Source: Microbacterium sp. RU33B
GTDB taxonomy: Bacteria; Actinomycetota; Actinomycetes; Actinomycetales; Microbacteriaceae
NCBI RefSeq assembly: GCF_900155915.1
Contig: NZ_FTPO01000001.1
Coordinates: 1,612,001-1,676,000, forward strand
Direction: 5' to 3'
DNA length: 64,000 nt
Shown here: in pieces, positions 26,422 through 35,851 of the stretch
Layout: each line of letters begins with the position of its first letter
Position numbering within the stretch: position 1 is the stretch's first letter
Translations under genes and position numbers: made by a program
Notes under the pieces: generated by a model
Database searches by the model: none
What the model was told of the DNA's origin: nothing
What the model saw: the letters and a program-made list of their open reading frames with translations, nothing else

Positions 26422-26463
26422 CCGACACGTACTGACGACGACACGCACGCAAGAGGGAGCAGC

Positions 26464-27543
26464 ATGGCACACGAGGACGACGCGCTCGAGCACGAGAGGG
26501 CTTCCTGGAAGCCCTCGTCGGGGCTCGCCGTCGCGGTGAGCGACCCGGTGCACAACCCGGGCCTGCCGCCCCACCGTGCACGGGTGACCGACCAGGACCC
26601 GGCAGCGATGAAGCGCGCCGTTCGCACGGTCTACACGCTGTTCTACCTGTCGGCCGCCGCGTCGATCTGGGCTGTGGCCGCGTACATGATCTTCCCGATC
26701 GAGAGCGGGCGGATCGTCGACATCCGCGCCAACAACCTCTTCATCGGACTCGGCATCGGACTCGCCCTCCTCGCGATCGGCATCGGAGCGATCCACTGGT
26801 CCAAGGCGATCATGTCCGACAAGGAGTACATCGAGCCGCGTCACGCGACCCGCGGTCGCGACGAGACCCGCGCCGCTGCGGTGCAGGTGTTCGTCGACGC
26901 GAACGAGGAGTCGGGCTTCGGCCGCCGCGTCATGATCCGCAATTCGCTGATCGCCGCGGTCGTCGCCTCCGTCATCCCCGGCATCACGCTGTTCCGCGGA
27001 CTCGCTCCCCAGAACACGCCGAGCAACCCCCACGCCGGAGACCCGGTCTTCCTCCTCAGCCGCACGATGTGGAAGGAAGGATCACGTCTCGCACGTGACC
27101 CCGAAGGAACGCCGCTGCGCGCGGCCGACGTCACGCTCGGCTCCGCCGTGCACGTGATCCCCGAGGAGCTCGCCGGTCTGTCGCACGAAGACGGCTACCT
27201 CGAGGAGAAGGCCAAGGCCATCGTCCTCCTGATGCGCCTGCTCCCCGAGCAGCTCGTCGAGACCGAGGAGCGCAAGGACTGGTCGTACGACGGCATCGTC
27301 GCCTACTCCAAGGTGTGCACGCACGTCGGATGCCCCGTCGCCCTGTACGAGCAGCAGACGCACCACCTGCTCTGCCCCTGCCACCAGTCGCAGTTCGACG
27401 TGACCCGCGGCGCCGCCGTGATCTTCGGCCCCGCCGCACGTCCGCTGCCGCAGCTGCCCATCACCGTCGACGCAGAGGGATACCTCGTCGCTCGCAGCGA
27501 CTTCACCGAGCCTGTCGGCCCGAGCTTCTGGGAGCGCCGTTGA
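26464..27543 (+). CDS. qcrA: Cytochrome bc1 complex Rieske iron-sulfur subunit
   Basis: A 359-residue Rieske protein. Three membrane segments (about 54-76, 91-112, 158-178) precede the Rieske domain, the actinobacterial form with three rather than one. The 2Fe-2S ligands are in CTHVGC (285-290) and CPCH (304-307). It accepts electrons from menaquinol. The stop TGA overlaps the TTG start of qcrB. Confidence 0.96.
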   Translation: MAHEDDALEHERASWKPSSGLAVAVSDPVHNPGLPPHRARVTDQDPAAMKRAVRTVYTLFYLSAAASIWAVAAYMIFPIESGRIVDIRANNLFIGLGIGLALLAIGIGAIHWSKAIMSDKEYIEPRHATRGRDETRAAAVQVFVDANEESGFGRRVMIRNSLIAAVVASVIPGITLFRGLAPQNTPSNPHAGDPVFLLSRTMWKEGSRLARDPEGTPLRAADVTLGSAVHVIPEELAGLSHEDGYLEEKAKAIVLLMRLLPEQLVETEERKDWSYDGIVAYSKVCTHVGCPVALYEQQTHHLLCPCHQSQFDVTRGAAVIFGPAARPLPQLPITVDAEGYLVARSDFTEPVGPSFWERR

Positions 27544-29366
27544 GCACCGCGACCGTCACCGAAGAGAACGAGACCGCACCCGAGTCTCGTGACAAGCCCC
27601 TGGGCGGGCGCTTCGTCGGATGGGCCTCCAACTACATCGACGAGCGCACGAGCGTCTCGGGTCTCGTCAAGGAGCTCGGCCGCAAGATCTTCCCCGATCA
27701 CTGGTCGTTCATGCTCGGCGAGATCGCCCTGTGGTCGTTCGTCGTCGTGCTGCTGTCGGGCACGTTCCTGACGTTCTTCTTCCAGGCCTCCATGGTCGAG
27801 ACGCACTACACGGGAGCGTTCATCCCGATGCGCGGCGTCGAGATGTCTGCGGCGATGGATTCCACCCTCCGGCTGTCGTTCGACATCCGCGGTGGGCTCC
27901 TGGTCCGCCAGATCCACCACTGGGCCGCGCTGGTGTTCGTGGCCGGCATCGGCGTGCACATGCTGCGCGTCTTCTTCACCGGTGCGTTCCGCAAGCCGCG
28001 TGAGCTCAACTGGGTGATCGGTTTCATCCTCTTCATCCTCGCGATGGCCGAGGGCTTCACGGGCTACTCGCTCCCCGACGACCTCCTCTCGGGCAACGGC
28101 CTGCGCATCATCGACGGCATGGTGAAGGGCATCCCGTTCATCGGAACGTGGACGTCGTTCCTGCTGTTCGGCGGCGAGTTCCCCGGCACGCAGATCGTCG
28201 GACGCCTGTACACGCTGCACATCCTGCTGCTGCCGGCGATCCTGGTCGCCCTGCTCGCGCTGCACCTGATGCTGATGATCGTCAACAAGCACACGCAGTT
28301 CGCGGGCCCTGCCCGCACGAACAGCAACGTCGTCGGCTACCCGATGGTGCCGGTGTACATGACGAAGATGGGTGGATTCTTCTTCATCGTCTTCGGCGTC
28401 ATCGTGCTCATCGCATCGATGTTCACGATCAACCCGATCTGGAACTACGGCCCGTACGACCCCTCGCCGGTGTCGGCCGGAACCCAGCCCGACTGGTACA
28501 TCGGCTTCGCCGACGGCGCTCTCCGCCTCGTTCCGCCGCATTGGGAGATCGTGTTCCTCGACCACACGTGGTCGTTCAACATCCTCGTGCCGCTGACGGT
28601 GATCGCGATCTTCATCGTGCTCGTGCTGATCTACCCCTTCATCGAGGCGTGGGTCACGGGCGACAAGCGCGAGCACCACATCGCACAGCGCCCGCGCAAC
28701 GCGGCGACCCGCACGGCCATCGGCGCCGCCGGTGTCACCTTCTACGCGGTCCTGTGGGCGGCGGCATCCTCCGACATCATCGCCACGCACTTCTGGGTCA
28801 CGATGGAGGGCGTCATCCACACCCTCCAGGCGCTGCTCATCGTCGGCCCGATCATCGCCTACTTCGTCGCGAAGCGCATCTGCATCGCTCTGCAGAAGAA
28901 GGACCGAGAGATCGCGCTGCACGGGTACGAGTCCGGCCGCATCGTGCGCCTTCCCGGCGGCGAGTACATCGAGGTGCACCAGCCCGTCGACGAGTACGAG
29001 CGGTTCAAGCTCGTGGACGTCGAGACGTACGAGCCCCTCGTCGTCCGCCCGAACGCGCGCGGACGCATCGCGTGGCACGAGAACCTGCGCGCGTCGATCT
29101 CCCGGTGGTTCTTCGAAGACCGTCTCACTCCCGTCACCCAGTCGGAGGTCGAGGCCGCGATCGCCCACCAGCACCACACGCTGGAGCACATCGCCGAGGA
29201 GGAGGACGCCGAGATCCAGGGCGCCCACGACCGCGCCGGAGTTCCGGATGCTCCTCACGTGCCGATCGACGACGGACACCGTGGCGAGACGGCGAACCGT
29301 CCGTCGAACGTCATCATCCCCGACGACGAGCCCGACACGAAGGGCAAGGGCAAGGGCAAGAAGTAG
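27540..29366 (+). CDS. qcrB: Cytochrome bc1 complex cytochrome b subunit
   Basis: A 608-residue cytochrome b with eight or nine membrane helices that binds two b hemes and the menaquinol sites. Typical stretches are GVEMSAAMDSTLRLSFDIRGG, QIHHWAALVFVAGIGVHM, TGYSLPDDLLSGNGLR and PDWYIGFADGALRL. The C-terminus is long and cytoplasmic, ending in a lysine/glycine run. The start is taken as TTG at 27540: it overlaps the qcrA stop (TTGA), has GGGAG 5 nt upstream, and the conserved ENETAPESR region follows directly. Such a TTG start would limit initiation. Confidence 0.93.
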   Translation: MSTATVTEENETAPESRDKPLGGRFVGWASNYIDERTSVSGLVKELGRKIFPDHWSFMLGEIALWSFVVVLLSGTFLTFFFQASMVETHYTGAFIPMRGVEMSAAMDSTLRLSFDIRGGLLVRQIHHWAALVFVAGIGVHMLRVFFTGAFRKPRELNWVIGFILFILAMAEGFTGYSLPDDLLSGNGLRIIDGMVKGIPFIGTWTSFLLFGGEFPGTQIVGRLYTLHILLLPAILVALLALHLMLMIVNKHTQFAGPARTNSNVVGYPMVPVYMTKMGGFFFIVFGVIVLIASMFTINPIWNYGPYDPSPVSAGTQPDWYIGFADGALRLVPPHWEIVFLDHTWSFNILVPLTVIAIFIVLVLIYPFIEAWVTGDKREHHIAQRPRNAATRTAIGAAGVTFYAVLWAAASSDIIATHFWVTMEGVIHTLQALLIVGPIIAYFVAKRICIALQKKDREIALHGYESGRIVRLPGGEYIEVHQPVDEYERFKLVDVETYEPLVVRPNARGRIAWHENLRASISRWFFEDRLTPVTQSEVEAAIAHQHHTLEHIAEEEDAEIQGAHDRAGVPDAPHVPIDDGHRGETANRPSNVIIPDDEPDTKGKGKGKK

Positions 29367-29386
29367 GCCCGACCGCCGCTTTCAGT

Positions 29387-29444
29387 GAGGCAGGATTCCG
29401 ACGGCAGATGGCGCTCCACGCGCCGGATGCGGGAGTCCTGCCTC
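29387..29444. repeat. Inverted repeat after qcrB
   Basis: GAGGCAGGA (29387-29395) and TCCTGCCTC (29436-29444) are exact reverse complements, with a smaller GC-rich hairpin inside the 40-nt spacer. It lies 21 nt after the qcrB stop. There is no U tract, so it may be a Rho-independent-like structure or an mRNA-stabilising end. Confidence 0.5.
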
Positions 29445-29446
29445 GC

Positions 29447-29452
29447 TAGCGT
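29447..29452 (+). promoter_or_regulatory. -10 hexamer of the rhodanese gene
   Basis: TAGCGT lies 7 nt before the ATG at 29460 and directly abuts the right arm of the upstream inverted repeat. Confidence 0.5.
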
Positions 29453-29459
29453 GGGAGGC

Positions 29460-29867
29460 ATGACCGATGCCCTCGCCTACTACTCCGCCAAGCTCCAGCT
29501 CGAGACCGATCCGTCGGATGTCTATGCCGCCCAGAAGGCCGGTGAGCGCGTCGTCCTCATCGACGTGCGCGGCGACGAGGCGTGGGCTCAGGGACGCATC
29601 GCCGGCGCGATCCACATGCCGTACCGCGAGATCGCGACGCGCGCACCGGCAGAACTCGACCCGGCCGTGCCCGTCGTCGTGTACTGCTGGAGCCCGGGGT
29701 GCAATGCCGGCGCGAAAGGTGCCCTCGAGTTCGCTCGGCTCGGCTGGCCGGCGAAGGAGATGATCGGCGGGTACGAGTACTGGGTGCGCGAGGGCCAGCC
29801 CACCGAGAACGACGAGGGTCCGCTCCCCCGCGTATTCGACCCGCAGGTCATGGTCGTGCGCCGCTGA
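29460..29867 (+). CDS. Rhodanese-like sulfurtransferase
   Basis: A 135-residue single-domain rhodanese. The active-site loop is YCWSPGCNAGAKG with the catalytic cysteine first in CWSPGC, and the CH2A-type motif LIDVRGDEAWAQGRIAGAIHMP precedes it. It transfers sulfane sulfur; the acceptor is unknown. TAGCGT 7 nt upstream of the ATG and GGGAGG close to it leave both a leaderless and a short-leader start possible. It stands between the qcr operon and the convergent phosphatase gene. Confidence 0.88.
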   Translation: MTDALAYYSAKLQLETDPSDVYAAQKAGERVVLIDVRGDEAWAQGRIAGAIHMPYREIATRAPAELDPAVPVVVYCWSPGCNAGAKGALEFARLGWPAKEMIGGYEYWVREGQPTENDEGPLPRVFDPQVMVVRR

Positions 29868-29886
29868 GGCGGAGCGCGTCGGCCGC

Positions 29887-30672
29887 CTAGGCCGACTCGA
29901 GCTGCTCGTTGAAGAGCTCGAGCGCGGAGCCCGCGAACACCGGGCGCTCCTCGGGCGTGCCATGAGCGCCGACTCGTCCCACGACGGCCGTGACGTTGTC
30001 ACGGGAGCCTGCCTCGAGGGCGAGGGCCACGATGGCCTCGGCAGCCTCGGAGGGGCCTCCTGCGGCCAGCAGCGCGCCGATCTCGACGTCGGGGAGGTAG
30101 TCGCTCACACCGTCGCTGCACAGCAGCCAGCAGTCGCCGTCCACGGCATCCAGCTCGCCGATGGTGACGACGTCGTCGTCCGCCCCGTGGAGGGACGCCG
30201 TGATGACGTTGCGGTGAGGCGATGCGGCCGCCTCGTCGACCGACATCAGTCCCCGGTCGACAAGCACCTGCACGAACGAATCGTCGCGGGTCTGACGTGA
30301 CAGGACGCCGCCGCGGAGGCGATAGGCGCGGGAGTCGCCGGTGTGCGCGAGCACGAGCCGCCCCGCCGGTGTCGTGAACAGACCCGTGAACGTGGTCGCC
30401 ATGCCCTCGAGAGCCGGGTTGCGGCTCACGTGCGCCCGCAGGTCCCAGTTGGCTTCGCGGATGCGCGTCAGGAGCTGTGCCGGGGTGACGGGGCCGTGCA
30501 GCCCCGCGACGAGCCGGTGCACGAGCGCCGCCGATGCGATGTCACCGGCAGGTCCACCGCCCACCCCGTCGGCCACCGCCGCGCCCCAGGGCGCGGTGAA
30601 CGCGGAGTCCTGATTCGTGGCGCGATGGACGCCGACGTCGGAGACGGCGACCGCGCTGAGGTGGAGGGCCAC
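29887..30672 (-). CDS. PP2C-family serine/threonine protein phosphatase
   Basis: A 261-residue soluble phosphatase of the PP2C/SpoIIE fold. The metal-binding motifs are NQDSAF, VADGVGG, LAHTGDSRAYRL, CSDGVSD and GSRDNVTAVV. All acidic ligands are present, so it is probably active on phospho-Ser/Thr. It starts 6 nt after the ctaF stop in the same direction, so it is likely part of the ctaCDF operon, which is an uncommon position for a phosphatase. The GTG start is chosen for the short spacing. Confidence 0.9.
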   Translation of the reverse strand: MALHLSAVAVSDVGVHRATNQDSAFTAPWGAAVADGVGGGPAGDIASAALVHRLVAGLHGPVTPAQLLTRIREANWDLRAHVSRNPALEGMATTFTGLFTTPAGRLVLAHTGDSRAYRLRGGVLSRQTRDDSFVQVLVDRGLMSVDEAAASPHRNVITASLHGADDDVVTIGELDAVDGDCWLLCSDGVSDYLPDVEIGALLAAGGPSEAAEAIVALALEAGSRDNVTAVVGRVGAHGTPEERPVFAGSALELFNEQLESA

Positions 30673-30678
30673 CCGGGA

Positions 30679-31143
30679 TCAGTGGGCGAAGTAGCCGCGG
30701 TAGTACTCGTACACCCAGCCGACGATCGCGACGAGGAACACGGCGATGCCGACCGGCATGAGCCAGGAGCCCACGGCGAGACCGATCATGCCGAGCGCTG
30801 CGGAGAACGCGAGGACGATGGGCCACCACGACCACGGGCTGAACTCGCCGAGCTCGGGGTCGCCGTCATCGATGTCGGCCGTCAGGATGTCTTCGGGCAG
30901 CTCGCCGTTCTGCGCCTTGTGCACACGACCCACGTAGAAGCCGATGAGCGCGGACATGAACGCCGTGAACAACAGTGCGATCGTGCCGACCCACTCGACG
31001 GAGCGGCTGAAGATGGCCCAGTCGGACCCTCCGTCGACCGCGGCCGTCGGCCAGTGGACGATCAGGTTCCACGCCGTGTAGAGCACGGCGATGAGGAGGA
31101 AGAAGACCGTGAGGAGCCACCACAGGTTGACGTTGGTGCGCAC
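30679..31143 (-). CDS. ctaF: Cytochrome c oxidase subunit IV (actinobacterial)
   Basis: A 154-residue membrane subunit with four predicted helices, typical of the actinobacterial subunit IV of aa3 oxidase: MRTNVNLWWLLTVFF at the start and PWSWWPIVLAFSAALGM near the end. The GTG start follows the ctaD stop without a gap (TAAGTG), so it depends on ctaD translation. Confidence 0.93.
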   Translation of the reverse strand: MRTNVNLWWLLTVFFLLIAVLYTAWNLIVHWPTAAVDGGSDWAIFSRSVEWVGTIALLFTAFMSALIGFYVGRVHKAQNGELPEDILTADIDDGDPELGEFSPWSWWPIVLAFSAALGMIGLAVGSWLMPVGIAVFLVAIVGWVYEYYRGYFAH

Positions 31144-32910
31144 TTACTTCACCCCTCCCTGGGCGAGATCGACAACCGGGGCGTCGGGCGCGTCCTTCGC
31201 GGGACCCACGCCGACCGTGATGCCTGCCTCGGGGTGGTTGAGATCGAAGGCAGGACGCTCGCTGCGGATGCGCGGGATCGACGTGAAGTTGTGGCGGGGC
31301 GGCGGGCAGCTGGTCGCCCACTCGAGCGACGCTCCGTAGCCCCACGGGTCGTTCACGGTGACCCGCGGCGCCTTGCGCGACGTGATCCAGACGTTGAACA
31401 GGAAGGGGATCATCGATGCGCCCAGGATGATCGCACCGATCGTGGACACCTGGTTCTGCCACGTGAAGCCGTCTTCCGCGGAGTAGTCCGCGTAGCGACG
31501 CACCATGCCGTCGACGCCCAGCCAGTGCTGGATGAGGAACGTCATGTGGAAGCCGATGAACAGCATCCAGAAGTGCACCATCCCGAGGCGCTCGTTGAGC
31601 ATGCGGCCGGTCCACTTCGGCCACCAGAAGTAGAAGCCGGCGAACATCGCGAACACGACCGTGCCGAAGACGACGTAGTGGAAGTGGGCGACGACGAAGT
31701 AGGAATCCGACAGGTGGAAGTCCAGCGGCGGCGACGCGAGGATGACACCGGTGAGGCCACCGAAGACGAACGACACGAGGAATCCGAGCGCGAACACCAT
31801 GGGTGTCTCGAAGGTCACGGACCCTCGCCACATCGTGCCGATCCAGTTGAAGATCTTCACGCCGGTCGGCACCGCGATGAGCATCGTCATGAGAGCGAAG
31901 AACGGCAGCAGCACCGCACCCGTGACGTACATGTGGTGGGCCCACACGGCGACCGAGAGAGCCGCGATCGCGATCGTCGCGTAGACGAGGGTCTTGTAGC
32001 CGAAGATCGGCTTGCGGCTGAACACCGGCAGGATCTCGGAGATGATGCCGAAGAACGGCAGCGCGATGATGTAGACCTCGGGGTGACCGAAGAACCAGAA
32101 CAGGTGCTGCCACAGCAGCACGCCGCCGTTGGCCGGGTCGTAGATGTGGGCGCCCAGCACGCGGTCGGCCGCGGCGGCGAGGATCGCGGCGGCGAGCACG
32201 GGGAACGCCATCAGGATCAGGATGCTCGTGACGAGCGTGTTCCAGGAGAAGATCGGCATCCGCCACATCGTCATGCCCGGAGCACGCATCGTGATGATCG
32301 TCGTGATGAAGTTGACGGCGCCGAGGATCGTGCCGAAACCGCTCATGCCGAGTCCGAGCATCCACAGGTTGCCGCCTGCACCCGGCGAGAAGCTGGCGCT
32401 GGCGAGCGGCTGGTACGCGAACCAGCCGAACGACGCGGCACCCTGCGGGGTGAGGAATCCGGCGACGGCGATCGTGGAGCCGAAGAGGAAGAGCCAGAAA
32501 GCGAACGCGTTCAGGCGCGGGAACGCGACGTCGGGGGCTCCGATCTGCAGCGGGAGGATCGCGTTGGCGAAGCCGGCGAAGAGCGGCGTCGCGAACATGA
32601 GCAGCATGATCGTGCCGTGCATCGTGAAGAGCTGGTTGTACTGCTCTTTCGTGGGCACGACCTGCATGCCGGGCTCGAAGAGCTCCGCGCGGATGATCAG
32701 CGCCATCACGCCGCCGAGCATGAAGAACAGCACCGAGGCGATCAGGTACATGTACCCGATCGTCTTGTGGTCGGTGGAGGTGATCCACTTGACGATGATG
32801 TTGCCCTTCTCGTCCACACGGGACGAGCTGAGCAGGGCGGCCTGGCGAGGCGGGAGGGTCGTGGGGCGCCCGTGCTGGGGCGCTTCCTCGAGGGGAACCG
32901 TGATGGCCAT
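31144..32910 (-). CDS. ctaD: Cytochrome c oxidase subunit I
   Basis: The 588-residue catalytic subunit with 12 membrane helices, binding heme a, heme a3 and CuB. Conserved parts are [13 protein letters not shown], the copper-binding [20 protein letters not shown], and [11 protein letters not shown]. It reduces oxygen to water while pumping protons. It starts 2 nt after the ctaC stop and precedes ctaF. Confidence 0.97.
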   Translation of the reverse strand: MAITVPLEEAPQHGRPTTLPPRQAALLSSSRVDEKGNIIVKWITSTDHKTIGYMYLIASVLFFMLGGVMALIIRAELFEPGMQVVPTKEQYNQLFTMHGTIMLLMFATPLFAGFANAILPLQIGAPDVAFPRLNAFAFWLFLFGSTIAVAGFLTPQGAASFGWFAYQPLASASFSPGAGGNLWMLGLGMSGFGTILGAVNFITTIITMRAPGMTMWRMPIFSWNTLVTSILILMAFPVLAAAILAAAADRVLGAHIYDPANGGVLLWQHLFWFFGHPEVYIIALPFFGIISEILPVFSRKPIFGYKTLVYATIAIAALSVAVWAHHMYVTGAVLLPFFALMTMLIAVPTGVKIFNWIGTMWRGSVTFETPMVFALGFLVSFVFGGLTGVILASPPLDFHLSDSYFVVAHFHYVVFGTVVFAMFAGFYFWWPKWTGRMLNERLGMVHFWMLFIGFHMTFLIQHWLGVDGMVRRYADYSAEDGFTWQNQVSTIGAIILGASMIPFLFNVWITSRKAPRVTVNDPWGYGASLEWATSCPPPRHNFTSIPRIRSERPAFDLNHPEAGITVGVGPAKDAPDAPVVDLAQGGVK

Positions 32911-32912
32911 GA

Positions 32913-33809
32913 TCAGTTCTCTCCTTCGCCCTCGGGCGCGCCGGTGCCGGGCAGGTTCTGGAGCCGGTCGTAAGCGTCGTTGATGTCGCCGGTCTGGCCC
33001 GCGGACTCGAGGGAGGCGAGGTAGTCCTCGTACTCCCCTTCGCTGACGACCTTGACGTTGAACAGCATCATCGAGTGGTACTCACCGCACAGCTCGGCGC
33101 ACTTGCCGGCGAACGTCCCCTCACGGGTGGGGGTGAACGACCACTGGTTGTCACGCCCGATGTACATGTCCTTCTTGTAGAGAAAGTCGATGATCCAGAA
33201 GGAGTGGATGACGTCGCGCGACTGCAGGTTGATGGTCACCGTCTTGTCGACGGGGAGGTACAGGGTGGGAAGTGCGTCCTGATCGATGTCGCCGTTCGGC
33301 GCGGGCTGAGCCTGCACGCCCATGCTCCAGACGGCGTCGGCGTTGTCTTCCTCTTCGCCGTTGTACTGGAAGTCCCACGCCCACTGCTTGCCGATCGCGG
33401 TGATCGAGACATCCGGGTCTTCCCAGTGCGTCTCGAGGATCGCCTGGTCGCGCGCCGTGAAGGCGAAGAACCCGATCACGAGCACGAACGGGACGATCGT
33501 GTAGAAGATCTCGATCGGCATGTTGTAGCGCAGCTGCACCGGCAGGCCCGACTGGCCGCGACGGCGACGGTAGGCGATGGCCGCCCACCCCATGAGGCCC
33601 CACGTGATCACGCCGACGGCGAGGAGGACGATCCAGGAGTTGACCCACAGGCCCGAGATCATCTCGGTGCGGTCCGTGGCCTGGACTCCGTCATCGGTGA
33701 AGCCCGGGAGATACCCGTTGAGCTCCGTCGTCGTGCAGCCCGCGAGGGCCACGGCGACAGCCACTCCCAAGGGGGCGGCGGCCCAGCGGAGGCGACGTTT
33801 CGAGGGCAC
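32913..33809 (-). CDS. ctaC: Cytochrome c oxidase subunit II
   Basis: A 298-residue lipoprotein subunit. The lipobox is LAGC (22-25) with Cys25 as anchor, followed by two membrane helices (about 55-80 and 98-120) and a CuA domain with ligands H202, C237, C241, H245 and M248 (within [12 protein letters not shown]). It takes electrons from the diheme cytochrome. The GTG start has GAAAGG upstream. A -10 (TAGACT) lies about 38 nt upstream. Confidence 0.97.
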   Translation of the reverse strand: MPSKRRLRWAAAPLGVAVAVALAGCTTTELNGYLPGFTDDGVQATDRTEMISGLWVNSWIVLLAVGVITWGLMGWAAIAYRRRRGQSGLPVQLRYNMPIEIFYTIVPFVLVIGFFAFTARDQAILETHWEDPDVSITAIGKQWAWDFQYNGEEEDNADAVWSMGVQAQPAPNGDIDQDALPTLYLPVDKTVTINLQSRDVIHSFWIIDFLYKKDMYIGRDNQWSFTPTREGTFAGKCAELCGEYHSMMLFNVKVVSEGEYEDYLASLESAGQTGDINDAYDRLQNLPGTGAPEGEGEN

Positions 33810-33846
33810 GTGTGCACCTTTCCGGGACGCGAACAGAACTGTGGCC

Positions 33847-33852
33847 AGTCTA
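33847..33852 (-). promoter_or_regulatory. -10 hexamer of the ctaC operon
   Basis: TAGACT on the minus strand is placed to start transcription about 30 nt before the ctaC GTG, which leaves room for the ribosome binding site. No clear -35 is seen. Confidence 0.5.
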
Positions 33853-33890
33853 GGGCAACCTCACACCGTATGAGGGCCAAGCTCCCAGCA

Positions 33891-33927
33891 TCAAAAGCGA
33901 AATCGCCCCGTTGATCGGGGCGATTTC
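33891..33927 (-). terminator. Rho-independent terminator after the ErpA gene
   Basis: A perfect 11-bp stem (33899-33909 with 33917-33927) around a 7-nt loop is followed on the minus strand by a short U run (33891-33897 region). It separates the ErpA gene from the ctaC promoter. Confidence 0.85.
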
Positions 33928-33968
33928 ACCTTCAGTTCTTCGGAAGCTCGTGCTCCCTGCGGGCGTGC

Positions 33969-34334
33969 TCAGTGGAAGCTGTCTCCGCACGCGCAGCTGC
34001 CGGCCGCGTTGGGGTTGTCGATCGTGAAACCCTGCTCGGAGATCGTGTCCTTGAAGTCGATCGTGGCGCCGTCGAGGTACGGAACGCTCATGTCGTCGAT
34101 GATGACCTCCACGCCGTCGAAGTCGACCGCCCGGTCGCCGTCGAGGAACCGCTCGTCGAAGTAGAGCTGGTAGATCAGGCCGCTGCAGCCGCCCGGCTGG
34201 ACGGCCACGCGCAGGCGGAGGTCGTCGCGACCCTCCTGGCCGAGGAGGCTCTTGACCTTCTCGGCGGCAGCCGTGCTCAGGAGCACACCGTGGGCGCGCT
34301 CGGTCGGTTCGGTCGACAGTGCCGTGTCGGTCAT
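33969..34334 (-). CDS. erpA: Iron-sulfur cluster insertion protein
   Basis: A 121-residue A-type carrier of the HesB/IscA/ErpA family that hands iron-sulfur clusters to target proteins. Cluster-binding cysteines are visible in QPGGCSG and the C-terminal SCACGDSF. The ATG is decided by GGGGAG 4 nt upstream. It ends at a clear terminator. Its place beside the bcc-aa3 genes fits a role in Rieske or other iron-sulfur centres, but the association could be only positional. Confidence 0.93.
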   Translation of the reverse strand: MTDTALSTEPTERAHGVLLSTAAAEKVKSLLGQEGRDDLRLRVAVQPGGCSGLIYQLYFDERFLDGDRAVDFDGVEVIIDDMSVPYLDGATIDFKDTISEQGFTIDNPNAAGSCACGDSFH

Positions 34335-34407
34335 GGTTCTCCCCTGATCGGGCCGTGGTCTGCTCATCGGACAGCGCAACGGCTGGATGCCTCGATTCTA
34401 CGCCTGC

Positions 34408-35802
34408 TCACGCGGGGCGGGCGTCGAGCTTCTCCAGGAGGAGCGCCTCGGACACGAGCGCGTTGCGGAACGTCTCGAGGTGGAGCGACTCGTTCGGGCT
34501 GTGCGCCCGGGCGTGCGGGTCTTCGACGCCCGTCACGAGGATCTGGGCGGACGGGAAGGTCTGCACGAGGTCGGCGATGAACGGGATGGACCCGCCCACG
34601 CCGATGTCGACGGGCTCGACGCCGTAGCCCTCGTGGAAGGCCTCGCGGACGGCCCCGACAGCCCAGCCGCTCGTGTCGACCAGGAATCCGTCGCCGAAGT
34701 CGACGTCGCGGAACTCGAGCTCGGCGCCGAACGGCGCGTGCGCGCGCAGATGGCGCTCGATCGCCTCGTACGCCTCGCGTGCGACCTGACCGGGTGCGAC
34801 GCGCGCGCTGACGACGACGGAGATCTCCGGGCTCAGGGTGTTCGACGCGTTCACGACGGTCGGCGCATCGACGCCCGTGACCGTGATCGAGGGCTGGTTC
34901 CAGATCCGCCCGAGGATCGGGCCGCGGCCGATCGGCGCCACTCCGGCGGGGAGCCCGGCCTCGTCGCGCAGGGTCTCCTCCGAGTACTCGGGCGTCGCGG
35001 CATCCCTCGTCGCCAGTCCCTCGACGGCGACCGTGCCGTCCGCGTCCCACAGGGTGTCGAGGAGCCGGACGGTGGCCATCATGGCGTCGGGCACCGCTCC
35101 CCCGAACATGCCCGAGTGCGATGCGTGATCGAGCGTGCGCACCTTCAGCGTGAACCGCGTGTTGCCGCGCAGCGACACCGTCAGGGCCGGGGTCTTCTGG
35201 TCCCAGTTGCCCGAGTCCGCCACGACGATCACGTCGGCCCGGAGCGCGTCGGAGTGGTCGGACAGGAACTGCGCGAAGGAGCGCGATCCCGCCTCCTCCT
35301 CCCCCTCGATGAACAGGGCCACGCCGAGGTCGAAGTCGTCTCCGAGCGCCTCCTTCAGGGCGCGCAGCGCGCCGATGTGCACCATGACGCCGGCCTTGTC
35401 ATCAGCCGCCCCCCGTCCGTACAGACGCCCGTCGCGCACGGTCGGCTCGAACGGCGGCGACTCCCACAGCGCGTCGTCGCCGACGGGCTGCACGTCGTGG
35501 TGCGCGTACAGGAGGATCGTCGGCTTGCCGTTGCGGGCCGCGCGCGATGCGAGCACCGCAGGCATTCCGCGCTCATCCGTTCCGGGGATCGCGGCGTCCG
35601 CGATCGTCACCGCATCGAAGATGCCGAGGCCGTCGGCCAGCGCCTTCACTGCTTCCGCGCTGCGCTGCACCTCCGCCCGGTCGAAGCCGGGGAAGGCGAT
35701 GGAGGGGATGCGCACGAGCGACCCGAGATCGGCGAGGGCGGCGGGGACCCCGGATACCGCGGCATCGCGGACGGAATCGGGACGGGTGAGGTCAGCGGTC
35801 AT
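34408..35802 (-). CDS. M20-family dipeptidase
   Basis: A 464-residue zinc peptidase of the M20 family. Metal-ligand motifs are [21 protein letters not shown] and [10 protein letters not shown], with the conserved dimerisation lid in the middle (around residue 215-330). It probably cleaves dipeptides in the cytoplasm. The ATG has TAAGAT 7 nt upstream and no ribosome binding site. It is divergent from the DUF3043 gene with a 49-bp gap in which both promoters overlap. Confidence 0.9.
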   Translation of the reverse strand: MTADLTRPDSVRDAAVSGVPAALADLGSLVRIPSIAFPGFDRAEVQRSAEAVKALADGLGIFDAVTIADAAIPGTDERGMPAVLASRAARNGKPTILLYAHHDVQPVGDDALWESPPFEPTVRDGRLYGRGAADDKAGVMVHIGALRALKEALGDDFDLGVALFIEGEEEAGSRSFAQFLSDHSDALRADVIVVADSGNWDQKTPALTVSLRGNTRFTLKVRTLDHASHSGMFGGAVPDAMMATVRLLDTLWDADGTVAVEGLATRDAATPEYSEETLRDEAGLPAGVAPIGRGPILGRIWNQPSITVTGVDAPTVVNASNTLSPEISVVVSARVAPGQVAREAYEAIERHLRAHAPFGAELEFRDVDFGDGFLVDTSGWAVGAVREAFHEGYGVEPVDIGVGGSIPFIADLVQTFPSAQILVTGVEDPHARAHSPNESLHLETFRNALVSEALLLEKLDARPA

Positions 35803-35807
35803 GCGGG

Positions 35808-35815
35808 TAATCTTA
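35808..35815. promoter_or_regulatory. Overlapping divergent -10 hexamers
   Basis: TAATCT on the plus strand (35808-35813) and TAAGAT on the minus strand (35810-35815) overlap by four bases. The minus one gives a leaderless start for the dipeptidase; the plus one would give a leader of about 32 nt for the DUF3043 gene. RNA polymerase can occupy only one at a time. Confidence 0.5.
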
Positions 35816-35851
35816 GAAGGCACCCTTTTCCGCTTCTCAGAGGTACACCCC

